A stretch of 47,947 nt of DNA from DAOTXN01 sp034435435 (GCA_034435435.1 DAOTXN010000107.1:1-47947); one strand, 5' to 3'. Numbered from the stretch's first letter, positions 32,541 through 38,813 are shown. Notes: generated by a model not told the origin, from the letters alone. Translations and numbers: made by a program.

Positions 32541-33131
32541 TCATAGCTGACCGATTACACGGCTGCGAAAGCGCGTCGCGCCGGCCACGTTCTCCCACAT
32601 CTGCGGGTGCAGTTGCGGGATGACCACCTGGCGCACCAGCAGCTCCGGCCGCTCCAACACCCCCACGCCGATCTCGACCGCTGCCTCCACGTCGGCCACC
32701 CGCCCGGAGAACAGCACGATGCCCTTGCCGCCCAGCCCGTCGGCCAGCCGCACCTCCACCAGGCGCACCTCGGCCCCTTTGACCCCCGCGTCGGCGGCGT
32801 GGATGGCCGCCGCGACGGTGCTCGTCTCGACGATCCCCAGCGCGTCGCTCGCCTCGGGCGTGCGCCCGCCGCCGATGGCCGCCACCACGTCGGGGTGTAC
32901 CTGCGGCAGGTACACAAAATCCAGCGCCGCCGCCCCTCCGACCTCGCGCCCGGCTTTCAACGACTCTTCCACGTCGGCCACCGCGCCGCCGATGAGCACC
33001 AGATACTTGCCAGGCTGCACGGTGCCGCTTTTGATCACGTCGATGGGGGCGCGTTTGACCATCGCGTCGGCGGCCTGGATGCCGGCGGCGATGCTGCTGA
33101 ATTCGAGTAAGGCCAGGGCGGGTTGGATCAT
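32541..33131 (-). CDS. BMC-T shell protein (PduT-like tandem BMC domains)
   Basis: 196 residues made of two BMC domains: ALALLEFSSIAAGIQAADAM (about 3-95) and ALGIVETSTVAAAIHAADAG (about 98-190). Trimers of such proteins form pseudo-hexagonal facet tiles. It aligns with PduT, but at the position of the PduT Fe-S ligand Cys (TICPGKF) it has Gln (TVQPGKY), so the central [4Fe-4S] cluster is not expected. ATG 33131 begins the homology; no strong Shine-Dalgarno is seen, and the leader contains a 7-bp repeat array. Follows the aldehyde dehydrogenase gene. Confidence 0.92.
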   Translation of the reverse strand: MIQPALALLEFSSIAAGIQAADAMVKRAPIDVIKSGTVQPGKYLVLIGGAVADVEESLKAGREVGGAAALDFVYLPQVHPDVVAAIGGGRTPEASDALGIVETSTVAAAIHAADAGVKGAEVRLVEVRLADGLGGKGIVLFSGRVADVEAAVEIGVGVLERPELLVRQVVIPQLHPQMWENVAGATRFRSRVIGQL

Positions 33132-33138
33132 TTTTTTT

Positions 33139-33166
33139 GACGAAGGACGAATGACGGACGACGGAA
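33139..33166. repeat. Heptamer tandem repeat (GACGAAG-type x4) in the leader of the BMC-T gene
   Basis: GACGAAG, GACGAAT, GACGGAC, GACGGAA in register. It fills the short spacer between the aldehyde dehydrogenase and BMC-T genes. Confidence 0.75.
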
Positions 33167-33171
33167 TGCCA

Positions 33172-34638
33172 TCACACAATTCGGAAATAGTCCTTGAGTA
33201 TGCAGCGGCGCAGGCGGCTAAAGCTGATCGGGTTGGTCAGCCCTTCGCCGGTGGGGCTGGCGATGGTGAAGGAACAAAAGCCCTCCCCGCCGTAACCCAC
33301 ACCCGCACAGGACGGCCCATTTTTGACAAAAATGCTGCAATTCATCACCCGCGCCATGCGGCTCAAGTGGTCCAGGTTCTTCGAATGCATCACCGCCGTG
33401 TGCCGGAAACCGTGCTCCACGATCTTGGCCAGGTCGATGCCCTCGTCGGCGTCGCGCACGCGCACCAGCGGCAAAATGGGCATCATTTGCTCCGACACCA
33501 CCAGCGGGTGGTCGCGCTCCACTTCGACCAATATCAGCCGCACCTCGTCGCCGGCGTCCACACCAATCTCTTGTAGCAGCACGTTGGCGTTCTTGCCGAT
33601 AAAATCCTTGTTCATCATGCCGGGCTTGCCGGGCGGCGGGACCTCGACAAAAATAGAGCGCATCAGGCGATTGAGCTGCCACGCGCCGATCTCGAAAGCG
33701 CCGTGCTGGCACATCGCGCGCTTGAGTTCGTCGGCAATCGAGGCCACAGCAAACATCTCTTTTTCGTCAATGCAAATGATGTTATTGTCGAACGAAGCCC
33801 CGCGCACGACATCGCGTGCGGCCTGTTCCAGGTCGGCGCTCTCGTCCACCACCACCGGCGGGTTGCCCGGCCCGGCGCAGATGGCGCGTTTGCCGCTTTG
33901 CATGGCCGCCCGCACCACGCCCACCCCTCCGGTGACGGTGAGCAGATTCACGTCGGGATGGCCCATGATCGCCTGCGCGGATGCGATGGTGGGTTCGGCG
34001 ACGGCGCACACCAGGTTGGGCGGCCCACCCGCCTCGACGATGGCCTCGTTGATCAACTGTACCGTGTGATTGGAGCAGGCCCGCGCGCCGGGATGCGCGT
34101 TAAACACCACGGCGTTGCCCGCTGCGACCATGGCGATGCTGTTGCAGATGATCGTCGAGGTGGGGTTGGTGCTGGGGACAATCGAGCCGATCACGCCATA
34201 CGGCGCATACTCGACCACCGTCAGGCCGCCGTCGCCGCTCCACGCGCTCGGGTTCAGAATTTCGGTCCCCGGCGTCTTGTTGGCGTTGAGCAGGTTCTTT
34301 TCGATCTTGTCCTCATAGCGCCCCATGCCCGTCTCTTGCCAGGCCTCGTAGGCCAATACCTGCGCGTTTTCGCGCGCGATGCGCCGAATGTGGGCGATGC
34401 TATGCTCGCGCACGGCCAGCGGCAGATCATCCAGTTGCACAAAGGCGCGTCGGGCCGCCGCTACCGCGCTATCCACGTCGGGGAACAGGTTGTCGGCGTG
34501 GCGCAGCGCCGGGGCGGGCGGGGGCGGTTTGGTCGCGTCCAGCGATTCCGGGGTCGGACCGTGGCGCACTCGCTCGCCCTGGCGCAGTTCGGCCATCACC
34601 TGCTGCACGATGGCGTCGATGCGGGCGTCGTCCAGCAT
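33172..34638 (-). CDS. CoA-acylating aldehyde dehydrogenase (PduP/EutE-like) with encapsulation peptide
   Basis: 488 residues. Converts an aldehyde (here probably acetaldehyde from DeoC) plus CoA and NAD+ to acyl-CoA. The N-terminal amphipathic helix MLDDARIDAIVQQVMAELR and a Pro-rich linker to about residue 45 form a typical BMC encapsulation peptide. The catalytic Cys289 lies in NNIICIDEKE; GSIVPSTNPTSTI, VTGGVGVVRAA and GPGNPP are the nucleotide-binding and family blocks. ATG 34638 overlaps the BMC-P stop (TGATG), with GAGG 7 bp up; GTG 34641 is an alternative. Sits among shell genes as in other aldehyde-processing microcompartments. Confidence 0.94.
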   Translation of the reverse strand: MLDDARIDAIVQQVMAELRQGERVRHGPTPESLDATKPPPPAPALRHADNLFPDVDSAVAAARRAFVQLDDLPLAVREHSIAHIRRIARENAQVLAYEAWQETGMGRYEDKIEKNLLNANKTPGTEILNPSAWSGDGGLTVVEYAPYGVIGSIVPSTNPTSTIICNSIAMVAAGNAVVFNAHPGARACSNHTVQLINEAIVEAGGPPNLVCAVAEPTIASAQAIMGHPDVNLLTVTGGVGVVRAAMQSGKRAICAGPGNPPVVVDESADLEQAARDVVRGASFDNNIICIDEKEMFAVASIADELKRAMCQHGAFEIGAWQLNRLMRSIFVEVPPPGKPGMMNKDFIGKNANVLLQEIGVDAGDEVRLILVEVERDHPLVVSEQMMPILPLVRVRDADEGIDLAKIVEHGFRHTAVMHSKNLDHLSRMARVMNCSIFVKNGPSCAGVGYGGEGFCSFTIASPTGEGLTNPISFSRLRRCILKDYFRIV

Positions 34639-34937
34639 CACTCAGCCTCGGACTTTTGATACGTGACGACGCCATCGACTTCCAGCGTGTCCACGATGGC
34701 CATGATGACGGCGTCGCACGGGCGGCGGTCGGTATACTTGGTCTGGCGGGCCGAGCTGCCGGTGGCAAACAGCACCACCTCGCCCAGGCCCGCGCCGACG
34801 GCGTCCGCCGCGACGCGATAGCCGCCGGTCTCGTGACCTTCGATGTCCAGTTGCTTGAGCACCAAGAACTTGAGGCCGTCCAGCGTCGGCTCTTTGCGCG
34901 TGGCAACCAACGTGCCGACTACTTTTCCCAGTAGCAT
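34638..34937 (-). CDS. BMC-P pentameric shell vertex protein (EutN/CcmL family)
   Basis: 99 residues: MLLGKVVGTLVATRKEPTLD, FLVLKQLDIEGHETG, AADAVGAGLGEVVLFATGSSA, and VIMAIVDTLEVDG. Third intact vertex protein of the locus and the one placed centrally between the BMC-H and aldehyde dehydrogenase genes. GGAGG precedes ATG 34937. Its stop overlaps the dehydrogenase start. Confidence 0.94.
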   Translation of the reverse strand: MLLGKVVGTLVATRKEPTLDGLKFLVLKQLDIEGHETGGYRVAADAVGAGLGEVVLFATGSSARQTKYTDRRPCDAVIMAIVDTLEVDGVVTYQKSEAE

Positions 34938-34955
34938 GTGGCCCTCCGTTTGGGC

Positions 34956-34976
34956 GACGAACGACGAAAGACGAAT
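34956..34976. repeat. Heptamer tandem repeat (GACGAAN x3)
   Basis: Three units GACGAAC, GACGAAA, GACGAAT just upstream of the BMC-P start. The same unit appears as its reverse complement at 35042-35069, so the spacer 34956-35069 could fold. Confidence 0.75.
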
Positions 34977-35041
34977 CCTTCGACTGTGCTCACATCGCCC
35001 CGTGAGCGTAGCGATGCCGGGGGGACAGGCGACGGAGCGAG

Positions 35042-35069
35042 TTCGTCCTTCGTCCTTCGTCTTTGGTCT
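35042..35069. repeat. Heptamer tandem repeat (TTCGTCC-type x4), inverted to the previous array
   Basis: TTCGTCC twice, TTCGTCT and TTGGTCT. It follows the end of the BMC-H gene; together with 34956-34976 it brackets an otherwise empty 65-bp spacer. Confidence 0.75.
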
Positions 35070-35070
35070 C

Positions 35071-35364
35071 TTATTCGCTCTCGACGGGTGGGCGACCCAG
35101 GGGCAGCGTGCGGTCCACGTTGGTGTGCGGGCGCGGGATCACGTGGACGGCGACGACTTCGCCGACCTTTTCTGCGCCGCGCACGCCGGCTTCGACCGCA
35201 GCCTTGACAGCCGCCACGTCGCCGCGCACGACGGCGGTCACGTAGCCGCCGCCGGTCTTTTCATAGCTCACCAACTCGACCTTGGCCGCCTTGACCATCG
35301 CGTCGGCGGCCTCGACCATGGCCGGAAAACTCTTGGTTTCGATCATGCCTAATGCTTCAGTCAT
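35071..35364 (-). CDS. BMC-H hexameric shell protein (PduA/EutM-like)
   Basis: 97 residues, one BMC domain: ALGMIETKSFPAMVEAADAM, then VELVSYEKTGGGYVTAVVRG with a Gly-rich pore loop (KTGGGY), and VAAVKAAVEAG. A short C-terminal tail (PRPHTNVDRTLPLG) follows. Hexamers tile the facets and their pores admit small metabolites. The only BMC-H gene in the window, so it should be the major shell component. AGGAG precedes ATG 35364. Confidence 0.95.
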   Translation of the reverse strand: MTEALGMIETKSFPAMVEAADAMVKAAKVELVSYEKTGGGYVTAVVRGDVAAVKAAVEAGVRGAEKVGEVVAVHVIPRPHTNVDRTLPLGRPPVESE

Positions 35365-35400
35365 TATTCGCTCCTGAAAAGATGGTAGACAGTCTACCTG

Positions 35401-36039
35401 CTATGCGCGGCGCTGATCCTTCATTTCGCGCCCGCCGACGCCTTCGATAGCGGCTACGGCAGCGCCGTAACCGGCCATAATATCGCGCTCCTCGCCGCCT
35501 AGGTAAACGCGCCCAAAGCTGCCAAACGCGACCACTTCGAGGATGTTGATGTGGGCGGCCTTTTCCGCCTCGTTGGCCGCCAGGGCCGCGTAACCCGCCG
35601 GCTCGACCTCCAACACGTACAACGTTTGCCCGGCCAGCAGCATGTGACCGTGGCGCATGCGGTTGATGAGCTGCACTTGATGCGCGTCTACGTGGCGGAT
35701 CACCTGGCTGGAGACGACGCGCGGCTTGAGGCGGTCGGCTTCGTCCAGCTCCAGCGCCCGCAGGATCGCAGCGCCGGCAGCGCGCACCTCGGCCTGATCT
35801 TCGTGGTGCACCTCCAGCAAGCCGAACAGCCGCTCCACGATCTGCATTGCCGGTCGCACGCGGGTGGACTTGAGCGCAATGTCGGTGATGCGGTTGATCT
35901 CGATGCCGGGCGAGATTTCGACCCACAATGACGTGTCGTAGGGCAGCGGCAAAAAGCCACGCGCCACCGTGCCCAGAAATCCGGCGTGCTGCGGCTGCAG
36001 GCTGTCTAAAAAGCAATAGGTGCGTAACTCAACGGACAT
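35401..36039 (-). CDS. BMC-T shell protein of the CsoS1D/CcmP type
   Basis: 212 residues with two BMC domains. The first reads ELRTYCFLDSLQPQHAGFLG, LWVEISPGIEINRITDIALK; the second LINRMRHGHMLLAGQTLYVLEVEPAGYAALAANEAEKAAHI and GSFGRVYLGGEERDI. These blocks match the carboxysome CsoS1D family, whose trimers can stack face to face and have a gated central pore. It may therefore control passage of a large molecule (sugar phosphate, CoA or NAD). GAAGGAG precedes ATG 36039. Between HicA and the BMC-H gene. Confidence 0.9.
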   Translation of the reverse strand: MSVELRTYCFLDSLQPQHAGFLGTVARGFLPLPYDTSLWVEISPGIEINRITDIALKSTRVRPAMQIVERLFGLLEVHHEDQAEVRAAGAAILRALELDEADRLKPRVVSSQVIRHVDAHQVQLINRMRHGHMLLAGQTLYVLEVEPAGYAALAANEAEKAAHINILEVVAFGSFGRVYLGGEERDIMAGYGAAVAAIEGVGGREMKDQRRA

Positions 36040-36220
36040 GCGTGTTCTCCTTCAATGCCGTCAGCAACAAATGGATAGGCTCTTTCAAATCGGCATCCAG
36101 GTCAGTGGCGTCTGGAGCAGGTTGGGGCAGTCAAGATATTTGTACATGGCCTTGTAGGTCAACATGATCCTGCTCCACTTTGTGTACAGACGCTGCTCTA
36201 TTCGGCTAATTTGCTCCCTA
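36040..36220 (-). other. Spacer with a possible frameshifted ORF upstream of the CsoS1D-like gene
   Basis: Minus-strand frame 1 reads REQISRIEQRLYTKWSRIM... then LDCPNLLQTP and soon stops. Two bases over, a protein-like tail DATDLDADLKEPIHLLLT continues to a stop overlapping the shell-gene start. Together they could be one small broken gene. I recognise neither part, and the region may simply be non-coding. Confidence 0.25.
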
Positions 36221-36409
36221 CTAACCACCGGGTTCCGGCACAGACAAATTGCGACAAATCTTCTTTGCGAGCAAGTTGGAAATCTCTCTATGGCGTGGCA
36301 CGGCTTCAATCGCTCCCGTTTGGGGATTACACCACAAGAAGTGGGCCCGGCCTTCTCGCTTGAGATAGCACCCGTGTTTGCGCAGATGCCGCAAAGACTC
36401 GCGCTTCAC
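36221..36409 (-). CDS. hicA: HicA toxin (mRNA interferase)
   Basis: 62 residues: VKRESLRHLRKHGCYLKREG, then RAHFLWCNPQTG with the catalytic His, and AVPRHREISNLLAKKIC. A dsRBD-like RNase family. It starts with GTG at 36409, overlapping the hicB stop by GTGA, so the antitoxin gene comes first and the two are translationally coupled. Placed inside the microcompartment operon between deoC and a BMC-T gene. Confidence 0.88.
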   Translation of the reverse strand: MKRESLRHLRKHGCYLKREGRAHFLWCNPQTGAIEAVPRHREISNLLAKKICRNLSVPEPGG

Positions 36410-36621
36410 TGCACGACGACCATTTCTTTCACAGCATTCTCGGGAACTCCCCGCAACGTGTCTTCTCGTCGATCTTGAAGAATGAGGGCAATAGCCTCGG
36501 TAAGATTGGCTCGACATTCTTCAATGGTGCGCCCCTGGCCATTGGCCCCCGGAATCTCCGGACAATACGCTATGTACCACTCTTTATCTCTCTCGATAAC
36601 CGCCGTGAACTCGTTACGCAT
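36406..36621 (-). CDS. hicB: HicB antitoxin
   Basis: 71 residues with the degenerate RNase H-like HicB core: FTAVIERDKEWYIAYCPEIPG, ANGQGRTIEECRANLTEAI. There is no C-terminal DNA-binding domain, so this is the short HicB form. GGGAGG lies 6 bp before ATG 36621. First gene of the HicBA pair. Confidence 0.92.
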   Translation of the reverse strand: MRNEFTAVIERDKEWYIAYCPEIPGANGQGRTIEECRANLTEAIALILQDRREDTLRGVPENAVKEMVVVQ

Positions 36622-36680
36622 ATCAGACCTCCCTCTCCATTAACTCCTTGTGAACCCATTCCTTCGGCGCTGCATCACGG

Positions 36681-37541
36681 CTAACTCGCGCCCTGGATAA
36701 TTTTCACGCTGGCGCTGGCGCCGATGCGCGTGGCCCCGGCGGCGATCATTTTTTGGGCGTCCTCGAAGGTGCGGATGCCGCCCGCCGCTTTGATGCCCAT
36801 GCCGGGGCCGACCACCCGCCGCATCAGGGCCACGTCCTCTGCCGTCGCGCCGCCCGGCCCGAACCCGGTAGAGGTCTTGACAAAGTCGGCCCCGGCCACT
36901 TTGGAAAGCTGGCAGGCGATCACTTTTTCCTCGTCGCTCAGCAAAGCGGCCTCGATGATCACCTTGAGGATAGCGTTAGCGGCGTGGCAAGCCCGGGCGA
37001 TGGAGGCGATGTCGCGCTCGACCAGCTCATAATCCCGCGACTTGAGCGCCCCGACGTTGATCACCATGTCCACCTCGGTGGCGCCGTCGCGGATGGCCTG
37101 CTGGGCCTCGAACACTTTGGCCTCGGTAGAAGTAGCCCCCAGCGGAAAGCCGACCACCGTGCACACCTCCACGCCGCTGCCTTTGAGCAGCTCGGCGCAC
37201 AGTTTGACGTTCGACGAATTGACGCACACCGACGCAAACTGGTGCTTTTTGGCTTCGTAGCACAGTTGGGCGATTTGATCCTGCGTCGCGTCGGGCTTGA
37301 GAATGGTGTGGTCGATCATGTGCGCCAGGCTGCCGTCGGTGGGCATGATGCCCAATGTGCTGGCCACTCGGTCGGCCCCGGCGTGGACCACCGGCCGCAC
37401 GCGCTGCACATAGTTGTGCGCCGAAATCGGCTCTGGCCTGGGCGCGGCGGCCTCTTTTTCTTCTTCCTGGATCAAGACCAATACTTGCCGGGTGATTTGT
37501 TCGATGATGCGCTCGATCGTCGCTTCATCCAGCTTGATCAT
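36681..37541 (-). CDS. deoC: Deoxyribose-phosphate aldolase with encapsulation peptide
   Basis: 286 residues. Cleaves 2-deoxyribose-5-P to glyceraldehyde-3-P and acetaldehyde through a Schiff base on Lys222 (ADFVKTSTGF); the second lysine (GIKAAGGIRT) and the acid in EVDMVINVG are present. The catalytic TIM barrel begins near residue 70 (LAHMIDHTILKPDAT). Ahead of it is a helix (DEATIERIIEQITRQVLVLI) plus a charged/Pro linker that free DeoC enzymes lack, which fits an encapsulation peptide. ATG 37541 overlaps the rpiB stop (ATGA). Signature enzyme of SPU-type microcompartments. Confidence 0.95.
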   Translation of the reverse strand: MIKLDEATIERIIEQITRQVLVLIQEEEKEAAAPRPEPISAHNYVQRVRPVVHAGADRVASTLGIMPTDGSLAHMIDHTILKPDATQDQIAQLCYEAKKHQFASVCVNSSNVKLCAELLKGSGVEVCTVVGFPLGATSTEAKVFEAQQAIRDGATEVDMVINVGALKSRDYELVERDIASIARACHAANAILKVIIEAALLSDEEKVIACQLSKVAGADFVKTSTGFGPGGATAEDVALMRRVVGPGMGIKAAGGIRTFEDAQKMIAAGATRIGASASVKIIQGAS

Positions 37542-38278
37542 GCTTTGCCCTCAGCGCCGCTTTTCAGAAAACGGCGCTCGATGTCCATGATTTTTTCGAC
37601 CCGCCGCGCGTGGCGTTCTCCGCCGTCTGGCGTCTCCAGCCAGGTTTTGAGGATCTGGCGGGCCAGGCTGGGGCCGATCAGTCCTGCGCCCAGCGTGAGC
37701 ACGTTGGCGTGATTGTGCTCGCGGCTGTTGACGGCCGTGGCCTGATCATAACACATCGCGGCGCGCACGCCGGGCACTTTGTTGGCTGCCATACACGAGC
37801 CGATGCCCGCGCCATCCACGATGACGCCGCGCCAGGCTTTACCCTGTGCGACCAGCCGGGCGACGGCAAAGGCAAAATCGGGATAATCCACCACCGCGGC
37901 GCTGTCGGTCCCACAATCCACTATGGCGTAGCCCAGCTCGACCAGATAGCGCTTGAGCAGCTCTTTCAGCTCATACCCGCCGTGGTCGGCCCCGATAGCG
38001 ACGCTGCGCTGGCCGACGGAGGCTGAGTCAGCGGGCACAGGCGCAGGCGACGGGCCATTCACCTCCAACGTCAAATGGCGCTCCAGGGCCACCTGTCGGG
38101 CAAGCGGCGTGACGAGCGCCCCGGCAGGGATAGAAACCCGCGCCCCAACCGGAACATCTCGCACATCGGCTTCCGACACCAGCGAGCGGGTAGTCACCGG
38201 CTCGGGGCGCTGGGGCGTCCCCAACGTGCGGTAGACCACGCATCGCACCATCTGACGGACTTGATCCTCATTCAGCAA
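37538..38278 (-). CDS. rpiB: RpiB/LacAB-family sugar-phosphate isomerase with encapsulation peptide
   Basis: 246 residues. An N-terminal helix (LNEDQVRQMVRCVVYRTLG) is followed by a linker with VSIPAGALVTPLARQVA, a short motif seen in other BMC proteins. The RpiB fold then starts at SVAIGADHGGYELKELL. The catalytic Cys of E. coli RpiB (ICGTG) is Asp155 here (VDGAGIGSCMAANK), while the conserved His in SREHNHANV remains, so the acid-base chemistry or substrate may differ. TTG 38278 is chosen: GGAGAG is 5 bp upstream and the promoter at 38312-38340 excludes the longer frame opening at 38437. First gene of the operon. Confidence 0.88.
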   Translation of the reverse strand: MLNEDQVRQMVRCVVYRTLGTPQRPEPVTTRSLVSEADVRDVPVGARVSIPAGALVTPLARQVALERHLTLEVNGPSPAPVPADSASVGQRSVAIGADHGGYELKELLKRYLVELGYAIVDCGTDSAAVVDYPDFAFAVARLVAQGKAWRGVIVDGAGIGSCMAANKVPGVRAAMCYDQATAVNSREHNHANVLTLGAGLIGPSLARQILKTWLETPDGGERHARRVEKIMDIERRFLKSGAEGKA

Positions 38279-38311
38279 TTTGGCTCTCCAGTGTTCGAGT
38301 CGCGGAGCAGA

Positions 38312-38340
38312 ATTATAGCATAACTGGGCGTGCAAGCCAA
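38312..38340 (-). promoter_or_regulatory. Putative extended -10 promoter of the microcompartment operon
   Basis: Minus strand TTGGCT (38335-38340), 17-bp spacer, TATAAT (38312-38317) preceded by TGC. It lies 34 bp before the rpiB TTG start. I see no operator or adjacent regulator gene. Confidence 0.65.
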
Positions 38341-38399
38341 CTCTGCTGGCACAGCGGGCCATTCTAACAAAGCTCATACCAAAAATAAAATAGTTCTGG

Positions 38400-38428
38400 T
38401 TGCTTTTGCCCTGGACCTGTACTATAAT
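38400..38428 (+). promoter_or_regulatory. Putative promoter of the zinc-finger / pyrophosphatase genes
   Basis: TTGCTT (38400-38405), 17-bp spacer, TATAAT (38423-38428). Divergent from the microcompartment promoter. Confidence 0.6.
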
Positions 38429-38504
38429 CCATTTCAAGTATGGGGAGCACTATACAAGAAAAACCGACTCATTGGGCGCTCACCCATCCGGAGAGCACAA
38501 ACGT

Positions 38505-38798
38505 ATGGAAACCAAATCATCGTCTCCCCCAGAGTTCTGCGAGATTTGTCACGCTGGCTCTTTGTATCCCCATCGGGCGACCTACGCCCGTTGGCACGCC
38601 GGACACTTTGTCGTTTTGCCGGGGGTGCCGGCCTGGCGCTGCGACGTGTGCGGCGACACGTTTTATGACGCTGCCGCTCTGACCCAATTGACACTTTTGT
38701 TAGGGCCAGAGATGGGGACAGAACACCCACGCCGCTGGCGCCCATACGGTCCCGACGAGAGCCTGGGCGCTGGTCTGGGTGAGCGCCGACCGATTTGA
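38505..38798 (+). CDS. YgiT-type (MqsA N-terminal-like) zinc finger protein
   Basis: 97 residues with two CxxC pairs, CEIC (about residue 11) and CDVC (about 49), in the order PEFCEICHAGSL ... VPAWRCDVCGDTFYD. This is the YgiT-type zinc finger often attached to the MqsA antitoxin, but there is no helix-turn-helix domain after it and no toxin next door. The C-terminal tail is polar and unstructured-looking. ATG 38505 follows GGAGAG. The pyrophosphatase gene follows by 15 bp. Confidence 0.8.
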   Translation: METKSSSPPEFCEICHAGSLYPHRATYARWHAGHFVVLPGVPAWRCDVCGDTFYDAAALTQLTLLLGPEMGTEHPRRWRPYGPDESLGAGLGERRPI

Positions 38799-38813
38799 TG
38801 GGAGTATTTGAAC

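Noticed and set aside
33703..34659. 318-codon plus-strand frame opposite the aldehyde dehydrogenase gene
   Set aside because: Arg/His-rich shadow; the minus strand encodes a complete dehydrogenase.
37538..38437. Longer start for rpiB at 38437
   Set aside because: It would begin upstream of the promoter at 38312-38340. The added residues are not homologous, while TTG 38278 has a well-placed GGAGAG and begins the encapsulation helix.
38505..38798. MqsRA toxin-antitoxin system
   Set aside because: Only the zinc-finger part resembles MqsA; there is no helix-turn-helix domain and no MqsR-like toxin next to it.
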